Assembly: GCF_030269545.1 (NCBI RefSeq)
Contig: NZ_BSTN01000005.1
Span: 1-64,000 of the forward strand
From: Actinomadura sp. NBRC 104425
GTDB taxonomy: Bacteria; Actinomycetota; Actinomycetes; Streptosporangiales; Streptosporangiaceae
DNA length: 64,000 nt
Direction: 5' to 3'
Shown here piece after piece: positions 33,311-41,720 of this stretch. The notes under the pieces were generated by a model. That model saw nothing but the letters and a program-made list of their open reading frames with translations. It was not told the origin of the DNA and did no database searches. Within the stretch, counting starts at the first letter, position 1; each line of letters starts with the position of its first letter. The translations under genes were made by a program, and so were the position numbers.

Positions 33311-33952
33311 TCAATACCCCCGGGCCACCCACTCCTCCAGATGCGGGGCCTCCGCTCCGATCGTGGTGCTGTCGCCGTGCCCGGTGCGCACCACGGTGTC
33401 CGGCGGCAGGGGCAGCAGCCGCTCCCGGATCGAGGCGATGATCGTGGGGAAGTCGGAGTACGAGCGGCCGGTCGCGCCCGGGCCGCCGGAGAACAGCGTG
33501 TCCCCGGAGAACACCGTGCCGAGGTCCGGCGCGTACAGGCACACCGCGCCCGGGCTGTGCCCCGGCGTGTGCAGGACGGTCAGCTCCACCCCGGCGACCG
33601 CGATCCTCTGGCCGTCCGACAGCTCGCCCTGGGGGGCGGTGCCCGGGTGGCGCTGCTGCCACAGCATCAGGTCGGCGGGGTGCAGCAGCACGGGTGCGCC
33701 GGTGCGCGCCGACAGCGCGGGGGCGGCGTCGATGTGGTCGTCGTGCCCGTGCGTGGACACGATCGCCAGCAGCCGCCGGCCGCCGACCGCCTCGGCGATG
33801 GCGTCGGCGTCGTGCGCGGCGTCGATGACGACCGCCTCGGCGTCGTCGCCGACGATCCAGACGTTGTTGTCGACCTCCCACGTCCCGCCGTCCAGGGAGA
33901 ACGTGCCGGAGGTGACGACGCGGTCGATGCGCGGAGCGACGCGCGCGGCCAT
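33311..33952 (-). CDS. MBL-fold hydrolase, probable S-formylmycothiol hydrolase
   Basis: 213 residues. Zinc ligands are in STHGHDDHID (HxHxDH), LHTPGHSPG, GDTLF and the final RTGHGDSTTIG, giving a glyoxalase-II-like enzyme. It overlaps the S-(hydroxymethyl)mycothiol dehydrogenase gene by one base (TGATG), an arrangement conserved in mycobacteria (Rv2259/Rv2260). From this pairing I infer that it hydrolyses S-formylmycothiol to formate and mycothiol, completing formaldehyde detoxification. The activity is inferred, not read from the sequence. The start at 33952 is fixed by the coupling. Confidence 0.85.
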   Translation of the reverse strand: MAARVAPRIDRVVTSGTFSLDGGTWEVDNNVWIVGDDAEAVVIDAAHDADAIAEAVGGRRLLAIVSTHGHDDHIDAAPALSARTGAPVLLHPADLMLWQQRHPGTAPQGELSDGQRIAVAGVELTVLHTPGHSPGAVCLYAPDLGTVFSGDTLFSGGPGATGRSYSDFPTIIASIRERLLPLPPDTVVRTGHGDSTTIGAEAPHLEEWVARGY

Positions 33953-35037
33953 CACAGCACCACCACCGAGCGCAGCACGTCGCCGCGGTGCATCTTCTCG
34001 AACGCCGCCTCGACCTCCTCCAGCCCGATCGTCTCGGAGACGAACGCGTCCAGGTCCAGCCGCCCCTGCAGGTACAGGTCGATGAGCATGGGGAAGTCGC
34101 GGGACGGCAGGCAGTCGCCGTACCAGGACGACTTGAGCGCGCCGCCGCGGCCGAACACGTCCAGCAGGGGCAGCTCCAGCGTCATCTCGGGCGTCGGCAC
34201 GCCGACCAGCACCACCGTGCCCGCCAGGTCGCGGGCGTAGAACGCCTGCTCGTAGGTCTCCGGACGGCCCACCGCGTCGATCACCACGTCGGCGCCGAAC
34301 CCGCCGGTCAGCTCCCGCACCGCCGCCACCACGTCGGTGCCGGCGGCGTGCACGGTGTGGGTGGCGCCGAGCGAGGCCGCGGTGGTCAGCTTGCGCTCGT
34401 CCAGGTCGATCGCGATGATCTTCGCGGCTCCGGCCAGCCGGGCGCCCAGCACCGCGGCCGCGCCCACGCCGCCGCAGCCGATCACCGCGACCGAGTCGCC
34501 GCGGCCGACCGCGCCGGTGTTGAGCGCGGCGCCGAGGCCGGCCATCACCCCGCAGCCCAGCAGCCCGGCCGCCGCGGGCCTGGCGGCGGGGTCGACCTTG
34601 GTGCACTGCCCGGCGGCCACCAGCGTCTTGTCGGCGAACGCGCCGATGCCCAGCGCGGGCGACAGCTCGGTGCCGTCGGAAAGGGTCATCTTCTGCTTCG
34701 CGTTGTGGGTGTCGAAGCAGTACCAGGGACGCCCGCGCAGGCACGCCCGGCACTGCCCGCACACCGCCCGCCAGTTGAGGATCACGTAGTCGCCGGGGGC
34801 GACCTCGGTGACCCCCTCGCCGACCGACTCCACGACCCCGGCGGCCTCGTGCCCGAGCAGGAACGGGAACTCGTCGTTGATGCCGCCCTCGCGGTAGTGC
34901 AGGTCGGTGTGGCACACCCCGCACGCCTGCACCTTCACCACGGCCTCGCCCGGCCCCGGGTCGGGCACCGTGATCGTCTCGATGCGGACCGGCTCCCCCT
35001 TGCCCGGCGCGACGACTCCGCGTACCTGCTGTGCCAT
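33952..35037 (-). CDS. mscR: S-(hydroxymethyl)mycothiol dehydrogenase
   Basis: 361 residues, the standard length for MscR. A zinc-dependent medium-chain alcohol dehydrogenase: catalytic zinc ligands in [12 protein letters not shown] and [11 protein letters not shown], structural zinc in [15 protein letters not shown], and the NAD site [15 protein letters not shown]. It oxidises the formaldehyde-mycothiol adduct with NAD+; the same family also reduces S-nitrosomycothiol. Very high similarity to the mycothiol class is visible in [45 protein letters not shown] precedes the ATG. It marks the host as a mycothiol producer, hence an actinobacterium. Confidence 0.94.
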   Translation of the reverse strand: MAQQVRGVVAPGKGEPVRIETITVPDPGPGEAVVKVQACGVCHTDLHYREGGINDEFPFLLGHEAAGVVESVGEGVTEVAPGDYVILNWRAVCGQCRACLRGRPWYCFDTHNAKQKMTLSDGTELSPALGIGAFADKTLVAAGQCTKVDPAARPAAAGLLGCGVMAGLGAALNTGAVGRGDSVAVIGCGGVGAAAVLGARLAGAAKIIAIDLDERKLTTAASLGATHTVHAAGTDVVAAVRELTGGFGADVVIDAVGRPETYEQAFYARDLAGTVVLVGVPTPEMTLELPLLDVFGRGGALKSSWYGDCLPSRDFPMLIDLYLQGRLDLDAFVSETIGLEEVEAAFEKMHRGDVLRSVVVL

Positions 35038-35210
35038 GGCTGCCGCCCTTCCTCGATCGTGGCCGCTGAGACGACCATAACCAGCGGGTTCGGGGCCGCG
35101 TCCAGCCCCGAACCGCCCCGGCCGCTGTCGGTGGTCCACCAGCGGGCCGGCCGGGACGCGGCGCGCGTTTCCGCCCAGCGGAAGCCGCGGCCGCGTGCGC
35201 GGCGGGGCGC

Positions 35211-35249
35211 GGCTACTCGAAGCGGCTACTCGAAGCGGCTACTCGAAGC
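35211..35249 (-). repeat. 13-bp tandem repeat x3 spanning a stop codon
   Basis: GGCTACTCGAAGC occurs three times without change (35211-35223, 35224-35236, 35237-35249). On the minus strand the unit contains TAG; the copy at 35237-35249 holds the stop of the P-loop gene. As 13 is not a multiple of three, the copies offer TAG in all three frames. Confidence 0.97.
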
Positions 35250-35862
35250 GGATGGCCTTGAGCAGGTCGGCGGCCGAACGGTCCAGCACGGTGACGGTGG
35301 CGGCGTGGGGGTGCGTGCCGCTGCGCGCCTGTTCGACGAGGGGGCGCCAACGGCGGCAGTGGCGGCGGTAGGTCGCCTCGGTCAGCACCCGGCCGCGCCG
35401 GAACTGGCCCGCCCGCGCGGTCACCGGGTCCACGTCCAGCAGGATCATGTGCACGTCGCCGCCGCGCCGCCGCGCCAGCCAGGCGAACGCGTGCAGCAGG
35501 CGCGGCCAGGTGCCGCGGGTGTGCGCCACCACGTCGCGGCCCTCCAGCACGGCCCGCGCGATGCGCCAGACGTGGGTGGTGTAGATCAGCGGCACGCGCG
35601 CCCGCGGCGGCAGGGGCCCCAGATACCGCCCCCACCAGTTCCGCGCCTGCCTGGAGTCGATCACCAGTGTCCTCCGCCCGACCGGGACCGGCAGCGCCTC
35701 GTCCCCCCGCAGCCCGTACAGCCGCTCCAGCAGGGTGCTCTTGCCCGCGCCCGGCAGCCCGGCGACCAGAACCAGGGAACCGGAGGGAAAGCGCAGCTCG
35801 GCCCGTGGTGCGCCGGCGCCCGCCCCCGCGCGCGCCCGGTCCGCCTCGTCCGGTTCGTGGAT
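35239..35862 (-). CDS. P-loop (AAA-type) ATP-binding protein with probable AUC start
   Basis: About 207 residues. Residues ~40-50 have a Walker A, AGLPGAGKST, and later IDSRQARNWWG, HTRGTWPRLLHAFAWLARR, a hydrophobic VHMILLDV strand (Walker B/kinase like) and VLDRSAADLLKAIRFE at the end, the pattern of small actinobacterial kinase-like AAA proteins. The reading frame is open back to 35892 but contains no ATG, GTG or TTG before the P-loop; the first is a GTG at 35664, which would remove it. An in-frame ATC at 35862 has AGGAG 7 bases upstream, so I place the start there. Alternatives are a sequence error or a frameshift. Substrate unknown. Confidence 0.7.
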   Translation of the reverse strand: MHEPDEADRARAGAGAGAPRAELRFPSGSLVLVAGLPGAGKSTLLERLYGLRGDEALPVPVGRRTLVIDSRQARNWWGRYLGPLPPRARVPLIYTTHVWRIARAVLEGRDVVAHTRGTWPRLLHAFAWLARRRGGDVHMILLDVDPVTARAGQFRRGRVLTEATYRRHCRRWRPLVEQARSGTHPHAATVTVLDRSAADLLKAIRFE

Positions 35863-36067
35863 GCCCGTTCTCCTGATGTCGCCCCCCGGGACCTAGTAGT
35901 TGTGCCGTCAACGAACGTCGGCTACCGAATGTTCCGGCGCGCGTCCGAAGCGTCGGCGAAAAGGCCGGGACGGCGGCGCCACGCCGGGCGCGCGGATACG
36001 GGCTCCGGGGCCGCCGCTGTAGGAAGATCACCACGTCGGCCGGAAGTCGCGGGGGAAGGCTCGTCCG

Positions 36068-37402
36068 GTGATCAGTAGGTTTGCTGCGGTGCTCGCAACG
36101 GCGGGCGCGGTGATGGTCGTCTGCGTTCTCGGACCGGGACCGGAATCAAGACCGGCGAGTGCGAGGGCCTCCGGCGCGGGGGACGCCGTTACCGGGCGGC
36201 CGCCGGACGTCGACGGCGCGGGGTCCGGGGAGCGGCCCGGCACGGCGGCGCCCGCGTCCCGCGCGGCCCTGCCGCTCGTCCTGCACTACACCGCGTCCCG
36301 GCGGGTGTCGCCGGGGATCCTCGCCAGGAGCTTCCACACCCGGGGCGTCGGCGGCCGGGTCGCCGGGCACCTCCTGGAGGTCGACCTCGCCGATCGGCGC
36401 GTCGGCGTGGGGCTGCTGCACCCGCCCGTGGTCGCCGCCCGCAGGAAGGTGTCGGCGATGGTGCGGGCGCAGCGCGCGGTGGCCGGGGTCAACGGCGACT
36501 TCTTCAACATCGGCGAGGTACGTGCGGGCGTCGAGGCGACCGGTGCGGCGTCGGGCGCCGAGGTGGACCGGGGACGCCCGCGCAAGGGCGCCGTGCCGGT
36601 CGGGCAGCGGTTCGGGCCGCCGCTGCCGCCGGCCGGCTCCGGCGAGGACGTCATCGGCGTGGACCGCAAGCGCGTGGGGCACGTGTCCAGGCTGCGCCTG
36701 ACGGGCACGATCCGCTCCGGCCGCACCGTCCTGCCGGTGCGCGGGCTCAACCAGTACGCCCTGCCGGTGGGCGGCGCGGGCGTGTTCACCAGCCAGTGGG
36801 GCACGGCGTCCCGGCTGCGCGCGGTCTGCGGCACCGACCTGCGGCGCAACGCGCCGTGCAGCAGCGACGTGGCCGAGGTGACGGTGCGCCGGGGAGTGGT
36901 CGCGGACGTGCGCGGCACGGTCGGCCGGGGGCCCATCCCCCGGGGAACGGTCGTGCTGGTGGGGCGCGAGCAGGCCGCCGCCGCGCTGCGCGGGCTGCGC
37001 CGCGGCGACCGCGTCCGGGTCCGCTACCGCCTCGCCGGACGGCACCGCTACCGCTTCGCCATCGGCGGCTTCCGCATCCTGCACGACGGCCGGCCGTCCG
37101 CCGGGCTGGCCGACGCGGAGGCGGCGCCGCGCACCGCCGCGGGCGTCAGCCGCAACGGCCGCCGCATGTACCTGATGGTCGTCGACGGCCGGTCGGAGCG
37201 CAGCGGCGGCGTCACCCTCGCCGAACTGGCGCGGCTGATGTGGCAGGCGGGCGCCGACGACGCGGTGAACCTCGACGGCGGCGGCTCGTCCACCCTGGCC
37301 ATCCGCCGCCCGCGCGACCGGGCCGCGACCGTGCGCAACACGCCGTCCGACGGGTCCGAACGCCCCGTCGCCAACGGCATCGGACTGTTCGCCCGCCGCT
37401 GA
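36068..37402 (+). CDS. Secreted phosphodiester glycosidase family protein (NAGPA domain)
   Basis: 444 residues. An N-terminal signal (AAVLATAGAVMVVCVLG, then a Ser/Gly-rich spacer) sends it out. The NAGPA/DUF2233 domain has AVAGVNGDFFNIGE (~residues 138-150), a long beta-rich middle, and the closing MVVDGRSERSGGVTLAELARLM and AVNLDGGGSSTLAIRR (~395-412). Family members cut N-acetylglucosamine-1-phosphodiesters (uncovering enzyme) or are found in phage and cell-wall proteins. The GTG at 36068 has GGGGGAAGG upstream. Followed by a 20-bp palindrome. The substrate in this organism is unknown. Confidence 0.85.
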   Translation: MISRFAAVLATAGAVMVVCVLGPGPESRPASARASGAGDAVTGRPPDVDGAGSGERPGTAAPASRAALPLVLHYTASRRVSPGILARSFHTRGVGGRVAGHLLEVDLADRRVGVGLLHPPVVAARRKVSAMVRAQRAVAGVNGDFFNIGEVRAGVEATGAASGAEVDRGRPRKGAVPVGQRFGPPLPPAGSGEDVIGVDRKRVGHVSRLRLTGTIRSGRTVLPVRGLNQYALPVGGAGVFTSQWGTASRLRAVCGTDLRRNAPCSSDVAEVTVRRGVVADVRGTVGRGPIPRGTVVLVGREQAAAALRGLRRGDRVRVRYRLAGRHRYRFAIGGFRILHDGRPSAGLADAEAAPRTAAGVSRNGRRMYLMVVDGRSERSGGVTLAELARLMWQAGADDAVNLDGGGSSTLAIRRPRDRAATVRNTPSDGSERPVANGIGLFARR

Positions 37403-37411
37403 CCCCGCGCG

Positions 37412-37431
37412 CCGCGCCGCCGGCGGCGCGG
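37412..37431. terminator. Convergent terminator palindrome
   Basis: CCGCGCCGCC/GGCGGCGCGG is a perfect 20-bp palindrome between the glycosidase and the PucR-type gene, abutting the stop of the latter. Confidence 0.65.
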
Positions 37432-38427
37432 TCAGGGGCCGGGGGCGCGGTGCAGGCGGCGCAGCACCAGCGCCAGTTGCAGGCGGAGCTTGCCGTGCGG
37501 GCTGCGGACGTTCCAGCCCAGCAGCCGCTCGGCGTGCGCGAGGCGCTCCTGCAGCGTCGAATGGTGCAGCGTGAGGGCGGCCGCGGCGGCGCGCAGGCTG
37601 GTGGCGGTGGCCACGGCGTCCAGCGTGACGAGTATCCAGGGCGCGGCGGATGCGGCGCGCTCCAGCGCCGCCACGTCGGGCGACGGGGGCGTGCCGGGGC
37701 CGACCGACTCGGCGAGGACGGCCAGGCCCCCCATCTCGTCGGCGTGCACGACACGCGGCCCCGGGTCCTGGTCGGTGCCGCTCGCGGTCAGGCGCAGCGC
37801 GGTGCGCGCCGCCCGCCACGACGACGGCAGGTCGCGGACGGCGACGGCGGGGCCCACTCCGGCGCGCCGCCCGCCGGTGGCCGGGGGAGCCGACCCGGCG
37901 GCGATCATCGGATGCCCGCCCTCGACGGCGACCGCGCGGACCGCGCCGGCGGCGGGCAGCCCCAGCCGGTGCGCGGCCTGCAGCCGCGCGTCCTCCGGCG
38001 CGGACGCGTCGCACAGCAGCTCGACCAGCGCCGGGTCGTGCGCGGGCGCCCGGCCGCGGGTGCGGTCCAGCACGTCGCGCGCGGCCGTCGCGGCCCGTTC
38101 CAGCACGATCGCCTCGACCGTTCCGGCCGGGCCGGGGCGCTCCAGCCACAGCGCGGCGTCGCCGTCCGGCTCGACGGCGGTGCGGGGCCAGGCGGGGTCC
38201 GGCGGCGGTCCGGCGTCGTCGCGGTGCCCCGTCGCGGTGACCCGCACGCGCACCCGCCGCCGCGGGTCGACCAGCCGCGCCGGGCATCCGGCCAGCACCG
38301 CGGCGCCCCGGACGATCGCCTCCAGGCCGGCGCGGGCCTGCGACAGCCCGTCGAAGTAGGCGATCACCTGGACGGCCGCGCCCGCGTCCGGGTCCAGCGC
38401 CGCGAGCCTGCCCGCCAGCTCCCTCAC
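37432..38427 (-). CDS. PucR-type helix-turn-helix regulator
   Basis: 331 residues. The C-terminal ~55 residues, SLRAAAAALTLHHSTLQERLAHAERLLGWNVRSPHGKLRLQLALVLRRL, are the PucR-family helix-turn-helix (HTH_30) domain. The N-terminal part is a divergent sensor domain without the GGDEF-like CdaR signature clearly visible. PucR regulators control catabolic genes. The start GTG at 38427 opens RELAGRLAALDPDAGAAVQVIAYFDGL; there is no strong ribosome site. It is next to an esterase gene on the same strand (112 bp apart), but whether it controls it is unknown. Confidence 0.8.
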   Translation of the reverse strand: MRELAGRLAALDPDAGAAVQVIAYFDGLSQARAGLEAIVRGAAVLAGCPARLVDPRRRVRVRVTATGHRDDAGPPPDPAWPRTAVEPDGDAALWLERPGPAGTVEAIVLERAATAARDVLDRTRGRAPAHDPALVELLCDASAPEDARLQAAHRLGLPAAGAVRAVAVEGGHPMIAAGSAPPATGGRRAGVGPAVAVRDLPSSWRAARTALRLTASGTDQDPGPRVVHADEMGGLAVLAESVGPGTPPSPDVAALERAASAAPWILVTLDAVATATSLRAAAAALTLHHSTLQERLAHAERLLGWNVRSPHGKLRLQLALVLRRLHRAPGP

Positions 38428-38489
38428 GTCGCCATCATGGCACCGTGCGGCGCGCCCTCACACCCCGTGCGGGCGCGCCGCTCCGGTCA

Positions 38490-38528
38490 GGCGTTCAGGT
38501 CAGGTGTCCAGGCCAGGCGTTCAGGCCA
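38490..38528 (-). repeat. 13-bp imperfect tandem repeat after the esterase stop
   Basis: Plus-strand units GGCGTTCAGGTCA, GGTGTCCAGGCCA and GGCGTTCAGGCCA (38490-38502, 38503-38515, 38516-38528) lie 11 bp after the esterase stop. On the minus strand they contain TGA triplets in more than one frame. A partial copy of the CGCTCCGGTCAG segment flanks both ends (about 38479 and 38532). Confidence 0.8.
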
Positions 38529-38539
38529 GGGCGCTCCGG

Positions 38540-39541
38540 TCAGCTGTTCAGGATGCGGCGCAGCCAGCGCAGCCGGGCCTCGCGGGCCTCCCGGGAGATC
38601 GGGGCGTGCGGTGCGAAACCGTCGAAGCCGTGGAACCCGCCCGGCCACACGTGCAGCTCGGCCCGCCCGCCGGCCTGCCATATCCGCACCGCGTAGGCCA
38701 CGTCCTCGTCGCGGAACGTCTCGGCCGAGCCGACGTCGATGAACGCGGGTGGCAGCCCGGAGAGGTCGGTGACGCGCGCGGGGGCGGCGTACGGGGACAC
38801 GTCCGGGCCGCCGCGGGCGTCGCCGAGCAGCGCCGTCCAGCCCACGTGGTTGGCGGTGCGGTCCCAGACGTCCAGCCCCTCCATCTGCCGCACCGACGGG
38901 CTGTCGTTGCGGTCGTCCAGCATCGGGCACAGCAGCATCTGCGCCAAAAGCGGCGGGCCGCCGCGGTCGCGCGCCATCAGCGCCACCCCTGCCGCCAGGC
39001 CGCCGCCCGCGCTGGCCCCGGCGACGATGATCCGCTCGGGGTCGACGCCCAGCTCGGCGGCGTGCTCGTGGGTCCACACCAGGCCCGCGTAGCAGTCCTC
39101 GACGGGCGCGGGGTGCGGGTGCTCGGGCGCCAGCCGGTAGTCCACCGAGACCACCGCCGCGCCCAGCTCTTTCGCCCAGGGCAGCAGCGTCTCCGGCAGG
39201 CCCGTCCGGTGGTCGCCAAGGATCATGCCGCCGCCGTGGATGTTGTAGATCGCCGGATACGGCGCCTCGGCTCCCACCGGACGGCAGATCAGCAGGGGCA
39301 CGTCCGGTGCGCCGGGCGGCCCGGGCACGGCCCGCTCCTCCACCTCGAACGCGCCGTCCAGCCGCAGGTCGTCGTCGGTGACCGGGGGCGTCGCGTCGAT
39401 GCGCGCCTGCCGCACCTCGGGGATGGACTCCAGCGTCGACAGGCGGGCGATCTGTTCGCGTATCACGCCGAGCGCCGCGCTCAGTTCCGGGTCGAACGGC
39501 GGGGGCGGGCCCACCGGGGCGGGCTCCTGTGCAGTGGTCAT
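38540..39541 (-). CDS. Alpha/beta hydrolase, HSL-type carboxylesterase
   Basis: 333 residues. The oxyanion-hole motif HGGG is in NIHGGGMILGDHRTG, the nucleophile elbow is GASAGGG (Ser ~ residue 179), the catalytic acid is in the PAFIDVGSAETFRDED region and the histidine in WPGGFHGFDGFAPH. This is the hormone-sensitive-lipase family, which cleaves short-chain esters. GAGGAGG precedes the ATG at 39541. It is cytoplasmic (no signal). It is divergent from the CMD-type gene, with an 18-bp inverted repeat in between. Confidence 0.9.
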   Translation of the reverse strand: MTTAQEPAPVGPPPPFDPELSAALGVIREQIARLSTLESIPEVRQARIDATPPVTDDDLRLDGAFEVEERAVPGPPGAPDVPLLICRPVGAEAPYPAIYNIHGGGMILGDHRTGLPETLLPWAKELGAAVVSVDYRLAPEHPHPAPVEDCYAGLVWTHEHAAELGVDPERIIVAGASAGGGLAAGVALMARDRGGPPLLAQMLLCPMLDDRNDSPSVRQMEGLDVWDRTANHVGWTALLGDARGGPDVSPYAAPARVTDLSGLPPAFIDVGSAETFRDEDVAYAVRIWQAGGRAELHVWPGGFHGFDGFAPHAPISREAREARLRWLRRILNS

Positions 39542-39660
39542 TCGAGCCTCCTCGCGTCGGGGCGTGCCCCCCATGATCCGCGCCCTGGCCGCGGACTTCG
39601 ACCGCCGAAAGGCGGACTCTTCCCGCCATGTGGCGGGTGCGGCCTAGGCTGCCCCCAGGT

Positions 39661-39678
39661 CCTGCGGAAGACCGCAGG
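39661..39678. promoter_or_regulatory. Inverted repeat upstream of the CMD-type gene
   Basis: CCTGCGG-AAGA-CCGCAGG is a perfect 7-bp inverted repeat 26 bases before the ATG at 39705. It may be an operator for the divergent pair or a leader hairpin. Confidence 0.4.
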
Positions 39679-39704
39679 TCGGCATGCGAGAGCGAGGTTA
39701 CGGT

Positions 39705-40325
39705 ATGCCCGGCGAGGAGACGCCGTCCCCCCGGTTGCGCAGGCTGCGGCCCGGTGAGCTGGACGCCGACCAGCGCGCCCTGTACGAGGAGATCGTGTCC
39801 GGCCCGCGCGGCAGGGGGCCGCGCCTGTTCGCGCTGACGGACGACGCGGGCGGCCTGGAGGGCCCGTTCAACGCGATGCTGCTGCGCCCCGCGCTGGGAC
39901 ACGCCCTGCAGGCGCTCGGCGCGGCCATCCGCTACCGGGGCGCGCTGCCGGACCGCTGCCGGGAGATCGCGATCCTCGTCGTCGCCGCCGTCTGGGACAG
40001 CGCCTTCGAACGCCACGCCCACGAGGCGGTCGGACGGGCCGCCGGGCTCGCCGACGAGGAGCTGCGCGCCCTGCGCGCCGGCGACCACGCCGCGCTCGCC
40101 GGCGAACGGGAACGGCTCGTCGCCGACACCGCCCGCGCCCTCGCCGACCGCGGCGACCTGACCGACGAGGAGTACGCCCGGGCCCGCGACGCCCTCGGCG
40201 ACGACGGGGTGTTCGAATTGACCACGCTCGTCGGTTACTACGCCACGCTCGCCCTCCAGCTGCGCGTCTTCCGCGTCGCCGCACCCCGCGGGGACGGACC
40301 GGCCCGCGGCCGCGACCGCGGATAG
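39705..40325 (+). CDS. Carboxymuconolactone decarboxylase family protein lacking CxxC
   Basis: 206 residues, mostly helical. The CMD core REIAILVVAAVWDSAFERHAHEAVGRAAGL (~residues 90-120) has the conserved Glu and His of the AhpD/CMD fold, but at the place of the CxxC redox pair it has tryptophan and aspartate (VWDSAFERH), so it is not an AhpD-type peroxidase reductase. It is more like the 4-carboxymuconolactone decarboxylase-like branch, function undefined. The ATG at 39705 has GCGAGG about 8 bases upstream; the ATG at 39684 is an alternative. It ends 27 bp from the convergent phosphatase gene. Confidence 0.8.
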   Translation: MPGEETPSPRLRRLRPGELDADQRALYEEIVSGPRGRGPRLFALTDDAGGLEGPFNAMLLRPALGHALQALGAAIRYRGALPDRCREIAILVVAAVWDSAFERHAHEAVGRAAGLADEELRALRAGDHAALAGERERLVADTARALADRGDLTDEEYARARDALGDDGVFELTTLVGYYATLALQLRVFRVAAPRGDGPARGRDRG

Positions 40326-40352
40326 GGCGCCGACGGCTGCGTTCGCGGCGGT

Positions 40353-41720
40353 TCAGGCGCTCAGGTCGATCAACAGCTGCTTGACCTCGGTGGCGTGGTA
40401 CCGCTCCCGGGCCGCCGACGCGTCGGAGCAGATCAGCACGGGGCCGTCCGCGGGATCGTCGGGCAGCCGCCCATGGCTGCCGCGCACCAGGTCCCCGTGC
40501 AGCGGGACGACGTTCATCAGGTACCGCATGCCGAGCCGCTTGCGGGCCAGGGCCAGCCCGGCCCGCAGCCGCGCCGTGCGGTCGCCGGGGTCCATGAACA
40601 GCTCGGCGGGGTCGTAGCCGGGTTTGCGGTGGATCTCCACGAGCCGGGCGAAGTCGGGGGCGCGGGCGTCGTCCAGCCAGTAGTAGTAGGCGAACCACGC
40701 GTCGGGCTCGGCGATCGCGACCAGCTCCCCGGAGCGCTCGTGGTCCAGGCCCGCCTCGGCCTTGCCCGCCTCGTCCAGCACCCGGTCCACACCGTCCAGG
40801 CCGTCGAGCAGCGCCCGGACCCGGGGCGCGTCGGACGGGTCGCGGACGTACACGTGCGCGATCTGGTGGTCGGCGACGGCGAACGCGCGGGACGTCCACG
40901 GGTCCAGGTACTCCATCCCGTCCTGGGTGTACACGTGCAGCAGCCCGGCCCGGCGCAGCACACGGTTGATCTCCACCGGGCGCGACACGGACGTGATGCC
41001 GTACTCCGACAACGCCACCGTCGTCGCGCCCCGAGCGCGCGCGGCCGCCAGCAACGGGCCCAGCAGCTCGTCCAAGGCGGCCGCAGCCCGGGCGGCGCGC
41101 GGATCGTCCGGCCCGTACCGCTGCAGGTCGTAGTCCAGGTGCGGCAGGTAGACCAGGGTCAGGTCCGGGCGCTCCTCCTCCAGCAGCATCCGCGCGGCCC
41201 GGCAGATCCACCGCGACGACGGCAGCCCGGCACGCGGCCCCCAGTAGGTGAACAGCGGGAAGTCGCCCAGGCGCGAGGTGAGACGGTCGTGCAGCGACGG
41301 CGGGAAGGTGTAGCAGTCGGGCTCCTTGCGCCCGTCGGCGTAGTAGATGGGGCGGGGCGTGACGGTCCAGTCCACGTCGGCGCCCATGGCGTACCACCAG
41401 CACACATTGGCGACGGTGTAGCCGGGATGGCGTTCCCGAAGGACGTGCCACACCTTCTCCCCGCCGACGAGCGCGTTGTGCTGCCGCCACAGCAGCACCT
41501 CGCCCAGATCGCGGAAGTACCAGCCGTTGGCGACCACCCCGTGCCCGCTGGGCGGCTCCCCGGTGAGGAAGGTGGACTGCACCGGGCACGTCACGGCGGG
41601 CAGCACGGTGCCCAGCTCGGCCTGGAAGCCGTCGGCGGCGAGCTTGGCGAGGTTGGGCATGTGCGGCAGCAGCCGCGGGGTCAGCCCCACGACGTCCAGC
41701 ACCACGAGCGGCGTTGTCAT
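40353..41720 (-). CDS. Alkaline phosphatase family protein, EboF-like
   Basis: 455 residues, last gene of the seven-gene operon. A type I phosphodiesterase/nucleotide pyrophosphatase fold: metal ligand D9 in VVLDVVGL, a nucleophile threonine in LPAVTCPVQSTFLTG (T44), GHGVVANGWYF, LPHLDYDLQRYGP and GEYGITSV-like SEYGITSVSRPVEINRVLRR. Metal-binding Asp/His residues recur toward the end (ADHQIAHVYV). In cyanobacterial ebo clusters the homologue eboF closes the operon. Cleavage of a phosphoester or phosphodiester on the cluster's product is inferred. Its ATG overlaps the preceding stop as ATGA; GAGGAGG is upstream. Confidence 0.85.
   Translation of the reverse strand: MTTPLVVLDVVGLTPRLLPHMPNLAKLAADGFQAELGTVLPAVTCPVQSTFLTGEPPSGHGVVANGWYFRDLGEVLLWRQHNALVGGEKVWHVLRERHPGYTVANVCWWYAMGADVDWTVTPRPIYYADGRKEPDCYTFPPSLHDRLTSRLGDFPLFTYWGPRAGLPSSRWICRAARMLLEEERPDLTLVYLPHLDYDLQRYGPDDPRAARAAAALDELLGPLLAAARARGATTVALSEYGITSVSRPVEINRVLRRAGLLHVYTQDGMEYLDPWTSRAFAVADHQIAHVYVRDPSDAPRVRALLDGLDGVDRVLDEAGKAEAGLDHERSGELVAIAEPDAWFAYYYWLDDARAPDFARLVEIHRKPGYDPAELFMDPGDRTARLRAGLALARKRLGMRYLMNVVPLHGDLVRGSHGRLPDDPADGPVLICSDASAARERYHATEVKQLLIDLSA

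Noticed and set aside
35213..36034. Longer overlapping minus-strand frame starting with ATG at 36034
   Set aside because: Out of frame with the Walker A motif; its product is low-complexity Arg/Pro/Gly.
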